Origin: Pseudomonadota bacterium
GTDB lineage: Bacteria > Pseudomonadota > Alphaproteobacteria > Micropepsales > Micropepsaceae
NCBI GenBank assembly: GCA_021851325.1
Contig: JAJZDZ010000022.1
Location: 1-46,786 of the forward strand
Reading direction: 5' to 3'
Length of the DNA stretch: 46,786 nt
Position numbers and translations under genes: made by a program. A model generated the notes under the pieces. It had not been told where the DNA came from, ran no database searches, and saw only the letters and a list, made by a program, of their open reading frames with translations. This document shows positions 1 through 7,656 of this stretch, piece after piece (the first letter of the stretch is position 1; each line of letters begins with the position of its first letter).

Positions 1-527
1 GCCAGCGTGACAATCTCCTCCATGACATGGCGATCAAGAACGGAACCTGTCGGGTTATTCGGATTGCAGATGACGATCAGCTTGGTTCGCGCAGATATCC
101 TGTCACGCAACTCATCGAGATCAGGTGACCAGTTATTCGCTTCGCGCAGGTGGAAGCCCGCAACCTTGGCGCCAAACGCCCTAAGAGCTCCCCAGGCAAG
201 CATATAGTTTGGGAGCATAACCAGAACCTCATCGCCCGGTTCGATGAGTGTCCATATGACCGCAAAATTGGCTTCCGCGGACCCGTTGGTGATTAGGACG
301 TTATCCTCATTGCGATCGCGATAAGAAGATGCGATGCGGCAACGCAGTTCCTGGCTCCCGTTGGTCTGGCCATAGCCTTGGGAGAGGGAGAGCATTTCCT
401 CGCACTCCTCGGGGAGAAGAACCTGACGGAGACTAAGAGGATGAACTCCGCTGTCGCTGAGATTAAAGCGAACCGTATTCTCGAACAGTGACTGATTACG
501 CTCGAGAGCAAAGGTTTCGATCTTCAT
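1..527 (-). CDS. Class I/II PLP-dependent aminotransferase, N-terminal part
   Basis: The minus strand reads in frame from an ATG at 527 to the window edge, giving about 175 residues of a fold-type I aminotransferase. The opening is MKIETFALERNQ, followed by a segment with LITNGSAEANF (cofactor phosphate-binding region) and then NPNNPTG, the signature loop before the active-site domain. The catalytic lysine and C-terminal domain lie outside the window, so the substrate cannot be read. An AGGA about ten bases upstream is a plausible ribosome site. The gene looks intact up to the edge and is truncated only by the window. It is distinct from the second aminotransferase at 9.1-10.2 kb. Confidence 0.88.
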   Translation of the reverse strand, partial: MKIETFALERNQSLFENTVRFNLSDSGVHPLSLRQVLLPEECEEMLSLSQGYGQTNGSQELRCRIASSYRDRNEDNVLITNGSAEANFAVIWTLIEPGDEVLVMLPNYMLAWGALRAFGAKVAGFHLREANNWSPDLDELRDRISARTKLIVICNPNNPTGSVLDRHVMEEIVTL

Positions 528-1106
528 GGTCTTTGTATCCTGGCGTGAGGCAGCGGCTGATGCCCGGGTAACTTTTATATCCTGAATGCCGGATCACGTC
601 TGATCCTCGGCAGAACTAAGCTCGACCAGGCACTACCCCTCCAGCCGATCAGGCGCATGGCTGGCGCTCTGCCTCAGGAGATTGGACAAATCCAATGGTA
701 ACAACAAGGATCACTTTTCCCGCTGTCTCGCGACAGGTGCCGTCTGTTCGACCTATAGGGGCCAGCGGGGATGCGGGCTGCCTCCATTGGCTCCGTGATG
801 TCATCAGCAGTGCCGCTGCTGAGGTATCCGCCACCATGATGAATGGGAACTTAGCGCATTACGAAGAAGCCAACGCCAAGTTTGACATCGTAGCCTACCG
901 GTTATCTCGCACGATGGCAGATGCTGACATTTCATCTGAAGGAACACAGAAATGCTCGCCAGGGCAGGCCAGAAGTCAGGCTGGTATTGCTATCGCAAAG
1001 GCACAGCTGCGGTGGAACCTATGCTCGCCTTTCCAGCCCGTATCCCATGTGGTGACGCACGAGGCTGAGCGTTCAGGAGCCGAACGACAGTGAGAGCGCC
1101 TGCATC
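528..1106. other. Intergenic region without a supported gene
   Basis: About 580 bases between the aminotransferase start and the end of the small XRE regulator. A 132-codon open frame on the plus strand (695-1093) has no recognisable domain, no good ribosome site and unremarkable composition, so I do not call it. No tRNA, repeat or clear terminator was seen. Confidence 0.5.
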
Positions 1107-1352
1107 TCACCGGTTCTGGCGATGGCGAAAACGCACGCCGGCTCCGCCTCCATTTTCCTCGATAAATTCGATCCCCGCCGCTTCCATCGCCCGCCGCATG
1201 GCATCGAGATTATTGCGATGCGGGGTGCGTGCGCCGCGTTCAAATTCCACAAGCAGAGTTCGCGAAACTCCGGCAGCCTCCGCCAATTCGCTTTGGCTCC
1301 AGCCAAGCATCGCTCTGGCACCCCTGCATTGCTCCGCGGATATCGGATCCAT
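1107..1352 (-). CDS. Small XRE-family helix-turn-helix regulator
   Basis: An 81-residue protein that is almost entirely one Cro/C1-type helix-turn-helix. The segment ARAMLGWSQSELAEAAGVSR gives the helix, turn and recognition helix (about residues 12-31), followed by the conserved LVEFERGARTPH stretch. The tail FIEENGGGAGVRFR is typical of short alphaproteobacterial XRE proteins that act as autoregulators. It starts at ATG 1352. The upstream region carries a perfect inverted repeat, GTTCAA-N6-TTGAAC, 44-61 bases before the start and therefore likely its own operator. The divergent neighbour at 1581 could share this control. No toxin partner was recognised next to it. Confidence 0.85.
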   Translation of the reverse strand: MDPISAEQCRGARAMLGWSQSELAEAAGVSRTLLVEFERGARTPHRNNLDAMRRAMEAAGIEFIEENGGGAGVRFRHRQNR

Positions 1353-1395
1353 TTATGCAAGCAACTCTTTTCGTCTTGACACCGCCCCAAAAGCG

Positions 1396-1413
1396 GTTCA
1401 AAAAGTATTGAAC
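1396..1413. promoter_or_regulatory. Palindromic candidate operator of the XRE regulator
   Basis: GTTCAA (1396-1401), six-base spacer, TTGAAC (1408-1413): a perfect inverted repeat. An overlapping second one, GTAT-N6-ATAC, spans 1405-1417. It lies between the XRE gene and the divergent hypothetical gene, where an autoregulatory operator would be expected. Binding by the neighbouring XRE protein is inferred. Confidence 0.5.
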
Positions 1414-1580
1414 GATACAATTTGTAACGCCTCGTTCGAGGCAGGTTTGGCCCAAAATTCCAGCGCTGAGGAACTCGGAACGTGAGTGATTCCGACAATA
1501 GCACGCCTGTGTCCAACATTATCCACGCGGCGTGCCGTCATGACCGCGGGACGTTCAGAAATCTCCGGGAGAGCGCGCCA

Positions 1581-2114
1581 ATGCCACAGAGCCAAGATGC
1601 CACTCTTCCCCTGTGGCGGGATCTTGAAGTGGCCCGCAGCTGTGCGCGCAAGCTTACCCATCGCCAGCAGGCGATCGAGAGCGTGATGTTGGAGCGCATT
1701 GGTGTTGCTGGCATCCGTGTCCTCCTTCCGGATGGCGGCCATGTGAGTGCGCTCACCCGCGAGGATGTCCGCGAGCTTGTGGGGGATGAGGCAGACGGAA
1801 TGGACGTGGCTGAAGGGGCTTACGCCGGGTCTGAAGTCCGGTGCGCGCGCGTAGCAGCTGCCGATGCGGACCTTGGCTATTCGGCGGCGCTGGAGGCCGA
1901 AGGCCGGGCACTTGCCCGCGTACGCGCTCTTGCCGACCGGCTCTGGGCCACGCCCGCAACCTCGCTCACAGGTGTTCTTGCCAAGCTCGACGCCCTCCTT
2001 GAGGAGGGAGCCCCATCTGTCCTGGCGGGGGATCTTCCCTGGCCACAGTTAAGGGCCATTCGGGCAGATCTGGAGAAACTCCATGTCGCCGCGCCGCCTT
2101 CTTTACGCCGCTGA
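1581..2114 (+). CDS. Hypothetical protein (177 aa)
   Basis: An unrecognised soluble protein, Arg/Ala/Leu-rich and apparently helical, ending with a segment containing ATPATSLTGVLAKLDALL and then PWPQLRAIRADLEKL. I recall similar unnamed proteins from alphaproteobacterial accessory regions, but no function is known to me. I chose ATG 1581 because GGGAGAG sits about seven bases upstream. A GTG at 1482 would add 33 poorly conserved-looking residues and bring the start closer to the operator. There is no signal peptide, membrane segment or cysteine motif. Its last 32 bases overlap the next gene, suggesting translational coupling. Confidence 0.6.
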   Translation: MPQSQDATLPLWRDLEVARSCARKLTHRQQAIESVMLERIGVAGIRVLLPDGGHVSALTREDVRELVGDEADGMDVAEGAYAGSEVRCARVAAADADLGYSAALEAEGRALARVRALADRLWATPATSLTGVLAKLDALLEEGAPSVLAGDLPWPQLRAIRADLEKLHVAAPPSLRR

Positions 2115-2496
2115 GTTCGGCTTACGGCTGCTCGCGTTCTTTCTGCCGCGGCATCGCGGGAAGATCCGCCGGGTCTCCTGGGCGGTACGGGGCTATGGCA
2201 GTCTCATCGTCACGGCGATTGCCATCCATCAGGCCCAGTCCTTGAGCCATCACTGGCGTCCAGGGCATGAGCACGTCCTCCTGCGCCACGAGGCCGTCTT
2301 CCATCACCATCCCGGTTACGCCCATGCCGTCTATCGCGAACCGCGCTGGTCCGCCTATCGGCGCGATCCGGGGTATTCCGGCTATTCGCGCTATTCGTCG
2401 TATCAGCGCTATCGACCCTCTTACCGCGCTCCAGCGCCCTGTTCATGGACGCCCTACGATCCCTATCGGTCTTGCGCGTCCTATTCGGTCCATTAG
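2083..2496 (+). CDS. Hypothetical His/Tyr/Arg-rich protein with one hydrophobic segment
   Basis: A 137-residue protein of unknown function that overlaps the upstream gene by 32 bases in another frame. GGAG seven bases before ATG 2083 supports the start and suggests coupling. Residues about 10-22 and 38-52 (around GYGSLIVTAIAIHQ) are hydrophobic. The second half is full of Tyr, Arg, Ser and His (repeated YSGYSRYSSYQRY-like units) and ends Cys-rich. This looks like a small membrane-tethered or exported low-complexity protein. No catalytic motif is visible. Confidence 0.5.
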   Translation: MSPRRLLYAAEFGLRLLAFFLPRHRGKIRRVSWAVRGYGSLIVTAIAIHQAQSLSHHWRPGHEHVLLRHEAVFHHHPGYAHAVYREPRWSAYRRDPGYSGYSRYSSYQRYRPSYRAPAPCSWTPYDPYRSCASYSVH

Positions 2497-2575
2497 AGGA
2501 CTAGCAACCGCGCAACCCTGCCAATGAAGACGCTAAATAGATAAATTACCTTCACCCTTATCTCGTCCACCTGCG

Positions 2576-3250
2576 TCAGTGATGAGACAGAAAGGGAACC
2601 AGCAAAAGCCCGATGCCATCAATCGTCGTATGCGCAATCACGTTGACTACGAGGTCACGTCGCCACAGATACAGCAAGGTTATAAACGTACTGACAATGA
2701 AAATCGGCAACAGGTGTTCGAAGCCAACCGCCGGCAAATGTGCCAGCGTAAAGAGCGCAACCGTAATGCCGCCGGCTATCCACTTGCTGTCGAAAGCTGT
2801 AGTCAGGCGTTCCAGGGCATAGCCGCGGAACAGCGTTTCCTCAAACACACCTGCGGTTATGACAATGACCACCCGCACCATAAAGGGTAAGGACGTCAGG
2901 AGTTCTACAAAATGAGCATTGGAGCTTGTCTTCAGTACACCTACCGCGACGCTCGACAAACCGAGGATGATCGCTCCCGCAAGTAATCCAAGAGGAGCCG
3001 TCCACCATCGCACATGTTCCAGTCCGATGGATTTGATTGGCAACTTCTCGGCAAATAGGACCACGCTGATCACGGCAGCCAAATTAAGCCAATGAAACAG
3101 GATGTCCCACTCAACACGGGCGGGCGTCAATGCGGCCCCGAAAATAATCGGATCGATCAGGTATGGCACGAAAGGTCCGGCCAGAGCGAGGACGAGACCT
3201 ATATAGGTCGCAGGCGGCAGCCGCTTCCCTGCTATGGTCGTGTCTGTCAT
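2576..3250 (-). CDS. CPBP-family intramembrane metalloprotease (CAAX/Abi type)
   Basis: A 224-residue polytopic membrane protein with about six hydrophobic segments. It carries the three CPBP motifs: EETLFRG (Glu137-Glu138 and Arg142, the EExxxR motif), a histidine in LFTLAHL (His171), and NVIAHTTIDG (His207, Asp211). These residues form the proposed metal/active centre in CAAX prenyl-protease and bacteriocin-immunity relatives. I chose ATG 3250 because AGGGGAA precedes it by a few bases. An upstream ATG at 3277 would add nine residues. The gene stands alone, and nothing nearby (bacteriocin, prenylated substrate) indicates a target. Confidence 0.85.
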   Translation of the reverse strand: MTDTTIAGKRLPPATYIGLVLALAGPFVPYLIDPIIFGAALTPARVEWDILFHWLNLAAVISVVLFAEKLPIKSIGLEHVRWWTAPLGLLAGAIILGLSSVAVGVLKTSSNAHFVELLTSLPFMVRVVIVITAGVFEETLFRGYALERLTTAFDSKWIAGGITVALFTLAHLPAVGFEHLLPIFIVSTFITLLYLWRRDLVVNVIAHTTIDGIGLLLVPFLSHH

Positions 3251-3538
3251 GGATTCCCCTGGGCAAGAAAACGACATGGTGGCTTCCTGACGTTACCACC
3301 CTGCTTCGTGAGTTCTTATGATCAGAAATGGCCGTGACGCAGGCAAGCCAGAATGCTTCAGCTCCGAATCGCCCAATTATCCCAGCACCTTTTATGGCAC
3401 CGTCGCCGCCACCCCTTAATCAACGCTACTTCCCTGTTCAAGGTGCCATAACCAATACGGGTTGGCCATATGACAACTGTCCATGCTCTACCTCGAGCCC
3501 AGGCATGCGAGCGGGCGCCGCAGTACGTTCTATGCCCT

Positions 3539-3988
3539 CTATTGCTCTCGAGCTTCCTCGGCAGCGAGCGCATCTCTCAGAAGCTGGAGAGCCTGCCGGA
3601 AACGCGGGCGGCCAGTTCCGAGTAGATCGAAGAGACCTGAGGCCTGCTCCGCCAGTTCCCGATAAACCTGCTCCAGAATCTTCCTCCCTGAGGCGGTCAA
3701 TTCGAGCTGTACCTGCCTACGGTTGTCATTGTTGCGGTTCTGCAGGACAACACCTTTGGTCATCAGGCTCGAGACCCGCTGGCTGACAAGGGACTTGCTC
3801 ATATCGAGAAGTTTTCCTACCTCGCCATGGCTTGGAGATTCCAGCTCGCGTACCGCCATCGCTACCAGAAATTCCGGATAGGAAAGTCCTCTGGACTCCA
3901 GAACCCGTGTGCGCGCGATACGGTCAAGCCGCCCGACGATCTCGTGCAACAGAAAGACTTCAGTTTCGGTGAACCAGGATTTCTTCAT
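3539..3988 (-). CDS. MarR-family transcriptional regulator
   Basis: A 149-residue winged-helix regulator. N-terminal helices are followed by LSYPEFLVAMAVRELESPSHGEVGKLL and the recognition helix MSKSLVSQRVSSLMTKGVV. The wing is NNDNRRQVQLELTASGRKI, with the conserved DxR-like core, and a C-terminal dimerisation helix follows. It begins four bases after the stop codon of the fused oxidoreductase, so the two form an operon with the regulator second. A 17-base palindrome overlaps the operon promoter at 6276-6292 and is the natural candidate for its operator. MarR proteins are usually relieved by small aromatic or lipophilic ligands, so the enzyme's substrate or product could be the inducer (inference). 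Confidence 0.9.
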   Translation of the reverse strand: MKKSWFTETEVFLLHEIVGRLDRIARTRVLESRGLSYPEFLVAMAVRELESPSHGEVGKLLDMSKSLVSQRVSSLMTKGVVLQNRNNDNRRQVQLELTASGRKILEQVYRELAEQASGLFDLLGTGRPRFRQALQLLRDALAAEEAREQ

Positions 3989-3992
3989 ATCA

Positions 3993-6248
3993 TCAGTAGG
4001 GTTCAGTCAGGATTCGAGACACGCCCCTACGCTCCAGTATCGTTCGACAGTCTGCCACCATGGCAGCAGAGCCGCAAACGTAGAAGTCGGTTGCCGCCGG
4101 ATCGAACTGAAGCTCGCGCAGCGCATTATTCACCCGGCCGCCATAGCCACCCAAGGGTGGCGCTTCACCGCTGATGCAGGCAATGGTCCGCGGGCGAAGG
4201 GAAAAGCTCGCGGTGATATCTTCCGATCGCTTGCGGCAGCCAAAATAGAGTTCCGCGTTATCGAGCTCACCAGTGCGCGCCAACGCCTCAAACATCGGCA
4301 GGAACGGAGCAAGACCGGTACCGGTGGCCACGAAGATTTTCCGCTTCCCATTGTGTTCCAGCCGATAGCTTCCGAGAGGAAGTTCGATTTCAGTCATGAC
4401 CCCAGGAGCCACCCCATCGGCAAAATGCGATCCATCGCCATGCGTCCGATTGGAGACCAAAAGCATCAATCGCTGTCCCGATATGCCCGCGATTGAATAA
4501 TCCCGCCATTCGAACGGCGCCACCATGAGCTTGACATATTGGCCAGGCGCAAAGGCGACGGGTTCGTCGAGCTCGAATTCTAGTTTCCAGATTGAGGGTG
4601 TGAGTGCGGTCTTGGCCAGAAGCCGCGCGTGCCTCCTGTACGCGGGGCAGCGCGACGAGGATACTTTAGGCCCCTGCGCCATCGCCGTCATGATGCGTGG
4701 TAGCCCGCGCACGCCCAGGACCCGACTGGCTGCAGCCAGTCCTCCAATCATTGCGCCAGCGACTCCCGGACTGGCAACATCAGAACCGGTGAGATAGAGC
4801 CCGGCAACGGGCGTACGCACAGAGATCCGCATCTTCCTGTAGCGCGCGGGCAATCCAGGCAGCCCATAGAAGCAGCCGTTGGGATGAGCGGTGTAATGCT
4901 CGACGGTGAGCGGTGTCGACAGTTCGCGATATTGCACCAGCGCGGCCAGCCCCGGCAGAGCACGGTCTGCGGCACCTAGCAGCCCTTGGGCGATGCGTTC
5001 CTTGAGTTCGGCATAGTCAGCACCGCGCTGGCCAGCAGTGGTGCCTTGCCAGCGCGCGAATTCCTGCGGCTGCACCATGGTAATGATTTCGGCAGTATGG
5101 AAGCGATCATCTCCGGATTTGGCAGATGGAAACGACACATAGATGTGGGCGGGATCCCCAGCCAGCACCTTTTTGGTATGCGCAACAGCATCGTTATGGT
5201 TGAAATCACTGTTGATCCAATAGTTCTCGCCTTGCACTCCGAGGCTCGACACCGGTTCCCTGAGGCGTACATAGAGCGTCACGGCCGAAACGCCTCCGCT
5301 CAGGCTATTGATAAAGTCGCGAATTTTCTGCGTGCGCCGGCCGATTGTACCTGTAATCGGCAATAGCCGCTCATAGGTCAGTCGGGCACCGGCATCAGAG
5401 ATCACCAAAGGAGCTTGATAGTGAACCTGTCTGACTTCGCTGCCACGCAGATCACGCACGGCCACGCCAGTTGCACGGCCATTTTCGATGAGGATCTCTG
5501 TCACCTCCTGACCGACGCGGATCGCACCGCCGTTGGCCTCGATCCCCTGTTCAAAGGTCCGTGCAATGCGTCCAGCCCCACCCTGGGGGAACCAGCCACC
5601 GCGGAAATAGCTGGCAACAACCAGTGCGTGGATGGCAAAGGCAGCCTCCTTCGGCGGCAGGCCATAATCACCCCACTGCGTGGCCAGAAGCGCTTTCAGC
5701 TCCGGCGCCCGAAAATGACCATCGAGATAATCCTGCACCGTCTGCGTGGGCGTTGCCGCACCAAGGTCGCGAAAGAGCCCCAGCGCAAAGTTCAGCGGCG
5801 CCGGCATCATCTGTTGCTGGATACCGCGGACATACCAGCGCGCGGCGGCGCGCAGATCGTGGAAATATTTGCCAATGGCAGCGGCTTCCTGAGGAAACCT
5901 CGCGACGAGCCTTGCTTCATATTCGTGGGGGTCTGAGGGAACCGCGAATTCGAGCCCTGGATAGATGAAGCGCTCGAACTCCTTCACCATGGGTTTCCAT
6001 TCTAGTGCGCCACCAGAGAGGTAGTCGAACAATCGGCGCTCCAGAGTACCGCTCCTGAGGTTGCCCACGTAATGCAGACCAACATCCCAGTTCGCGCCGT
6101 CGCGGCGGAAGGTATGGGTCTGACCGCCACGCTCCATATGCCTTTCCAGCACCAGTACCTTCATGCCGGCCGCATGCGCGAGTAGACCCGCAGCACTGAG
6201 GCCGCCCATCCCTGAACCGATCACGATCACATCCCAGCTTTCACGCAT
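3993..6248 (-). CDS. Carotenoid-isomerase/retinol-saturase-like flavoprotein fused to an FNR-type reductase
   Basis: A 751-residue two-part enzyme. Residues 1 to about 515 form a phytoene-desaturase-superfamily flavoprotein: a dinucleotide-binding fold near residues 7-37 (VIVIGSGMGGLSAAG), then RGGQTHTF and WDVGLHYVGN, which resemble CrtISO and retinol saturase rather than CrtI. It closes with the FAD-contacting GVAGAMIGGLAAASR. Residues about 530-751 are a ferredoxin-NADP-reductase-like module: APGQYVKL, RDYSIA (FAD-binding RxYS, about 582), GTGLAPFLPM (nicotinamide side, about 643) and VCGSAAMV (about 724). No 2Fe-2S domain is present. CrtISO-type enzymes need reduced FAD, so the fused reductase probably supplies electrons from NAD(P)H (inference). 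The carotenoid, retinoid or lipid substrate is unknown. It is co-transcribed with the MarR gene. Confidence 0.87.
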   Translation of the reverse strand: MRESWDVIVIGSGMGGLSAAGLLAHAAGMKVLVLERHMERGGQTHTFRRDGANWDVGLHYVGNLRSGTLERRLFDYLSGGALEWKPMVKEFERFIYPGLEFAVPSDPHEYEARLVARFPQEAAAIGKYFHDLRAAARWYVRGIQQQMMPAPLNFALGLFRDLGAATPTQTVQDYLDGHFRAPELKALLATQWGDYGLPPKEAAFAIHALVVASYFRGGWFPQGGAGRIARTFEQGIEANGGAIRVGQEVTEILIENGRATGVAVRDLRGSEVRQVHYQAPLVISDAGARLTYERLLPITGTIGRRTQKIRDFINSLSGGVSAVTLYVRLREPVSSLGVQGENYWINSDFNHNDAVAHTKKVLAGDPAHIYVSFPSAKSGDDRFHTAEIITMVQPQEFARWQGTTAGQRGADYAELKERIAQGLLGAADRALPGLAALVQYRELSTPLTVEHYTAHPNGCFYGLPGLPARYRKMRISVRTPVAGLYLTGSDVASPGVAGAMIGGLAAASRVLGVRGLPRIMTAMAQGPKVSSSRCPAYRRHARLLAKTALTPSIWKLEFELDEPVAFAPGQYVKLMVAPFEWRDYSIAGISGQRLMLLVSNRTHGDGSHFADGVAPGVMTEIELPLGSYRLEHNGKRKIFVATGTGLAPFLPMFEALARTGELDNAELYFGCRKRSEDITASFSLRPRTIACISGEAPPLGGYGGRVNNALRELQFDPAATDFYVCGSAAMVADCRTILERRGVSRILTEPY

Positions 6249-6275
6249 ACTGGCACATTTGTTTAATGCAAATAC

Positions 6276-6304
6276 AGTTTATTATATAAACTATGTGACG
6301 TCAA
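6276..6304 (-). promoter_or_regulatory. Promoter and overlapping palindromic operator of the fused oxidoreductase operon
   Basis: On the minus strand TTGACG (6304-6299) and TAAACT (6281-6276) are separated by 17 bases, a good sigma-70-like pair. The -10 element lies inside the perfect palindrome AGTTTATTATATAAACT (6276-6292; seven-base arms, three-base centre), 28-44 bases before the start codon. A MarR dimer here would block RNA polymerase. The sequence is directly visible; the assignment to the operon's own MarR is inferred. Confidence 0.6.
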
Positions 6305-6633
6305 TGCAAACAGCAGCAAACGGGGCCCACAGAGCTCGGAATTCTGAAGCCTGATCCCGCCACTTAAGAGACCCACGTTCCGGCGCAGGTTGCCGCCGTG
6401 ATCAAGAGGCAGGCAGAGCCCCACTGCCAGGGTTGGCATCTTCCTAACTGCTTTGGCCTAGAGGCGGCGTCTGGCATAACCAACGCGCGACGGCACGCGT
6501 AACGGGTGTATTGCTGGTTGTCCGAGCCTCACCTTCCGGCTGATGCGGGGGTACCAATTCTGCTTTCAACCGGATGTGACTGTCCTTGCCGCCGGTACAG
6601 TGCGATTCTTGTTTTGTTTTAGAGAGATTCACC

Positions 6634-7455
6634 ATGCGCAACGCCCGGCTGGGTCAATTGCTGTTTGCCATTGGCTGCGTGGTATTGGGCGCGCTGACTG
6701 TCGTCTGGAATGGCTTCTATAAGGAGTGGCTCCCTTTTGCCAATGCCTTCAGCAGATTTGGCTCGCTGGCGGAGCTGTGCGGTATCTTCCTGCTGCTTGC
6801 AGGCGCAGGACTCCTTAGCCAGAGAACCGCGAGATTTGCGGCGTTCGTACTGACGCTGTTCTGGCTCGCACTGCTGGTTGCCAAAACACCCGCGCTTGCG
6901 GCCCATCCTTTGGTGGAGGGGGTGTGGGAAGATTTCAGCGAAAGCCTGGTCTTCGTGGCGGGAAGCTGGACGCTCTTTTCTCTCGCATCTCCACGGGCGC
7001 ACAGCAAAAATTCGTCACGCCATCTTACGGTTGGCAGGCTGCTCTTTGCGCTGGCTTTGCCCGCCATGGGGCTCTCGCACTTCTTCTATCTCCACCTCAC
7101 CGCCCCACTCATTCCCGCTTGGTTACCGGCGCACAGAGCTTTTGCCTACGGTACAGGTGCAGCCCATATCGCGGCCGGCATCGGTATCCTTTTCGGAATT
7201 TTTCCAAGGTTGGCCGCAACCCTCGAAGCACTGATGGTCAGCCTCTTCACCCTCCTCGTGTGGGTACCAATCATCGCCACGACCTATGCGAACAGGTTCA
7301 ATTGGTCGGAGATCTGTATATCAACACTTATTTCGGCGTCAGCCTGGGCGGTCGCAGCGACGCTGCGCCATCGGCCCTGGCTTGAGATAGAGACTATGGG
7401 CGGGCTTCGCCGCCTCCTGTCGCGCCCCTCCCGCCCATCCCGCCGGCGTCGATGA
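6634..7455 (+). CDS. DoxX-like polytopic membrane protein
   Basis: A 273-residue integral membrane protein with about eight hydrophobic segments, apparently two four-helix halves: about residues 1-125, and 130-260 starting near VGRLLFALALPAMGLSHF. This repeated layout and the opening RLGQLLFAIGCVVLGA fit the DoxX/DUF417-type family, members of which have been linked to thiosulfate oxidation, redox control or small-molecule handling, none provable here. ATG 6634 follows an AGAGAG ribosome site. The last fifteen residues are Arg/Ser/Pro-rich and probably cytoplasmic. It is divergent from the fused oxidoreductase, with about 385 bases between. Confidence 0.7.
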   Translation: MRNARLGQLLFAIGCVVLGALTVVWNGFYKEWLPFANAFSRFGSLAELCGIFLLLAGAGLLSQRTARFAAFVLTLFWLALLVAKTPALAAHPLVEGVWEDFSESLVFVAGSWTLFSLASPRAHSKNSSRHLTVGRLLFALALPAMGLSHFFYLHLTAPLIPAWLPAHRAFAYGTGAAHIAAGIGILFGIFPRLAATLEALMVSLFTLLVWVPIIATTYANRFNWSEICISTLISASAWAVAATLRHRPWLEIETMGGLRRLLSRPSRPSRRRR

Positions 7456-7582
7456 GAGGGGACGAAGGTCGGACGGGACCGCTGTCTCGGGTGGAACCAT
7501 GGCCGATCTTCCGCGAGGAGACACTGAGAGCGGGACTGTCCGGCATGGTTTTTTCATGAGATCACAAGCCCGAGGTACGAAG

Positions 7583-7598
7583 GGGGGCGTTCGCCCCC
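7583..7598. terminator. GC-rich hairpin, possible terminator
   Basis: GGGGGCG (7583-7589) pairs with CGCCCCC (7592-7598) around a two-base centre. It lies between the convergent DoxX-like and Hint genes, where a bidirectional terminator is expected. No U-tract follows on either strand, so intrinsic termination is uncertain. Confidence 0.3.
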
Positions 7599-7656
7599 AG
7601 TCGACGGGTTTGATTCCATGTCAGGGATAAGGCGCGCCTCCGGCGCGAGCGAAGCT

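Noticed and set aside
695..1093. 132-codon plus-strand open frame
   Set aside because: No domain, poor ribosome site, composition unlike neighbouring genes.
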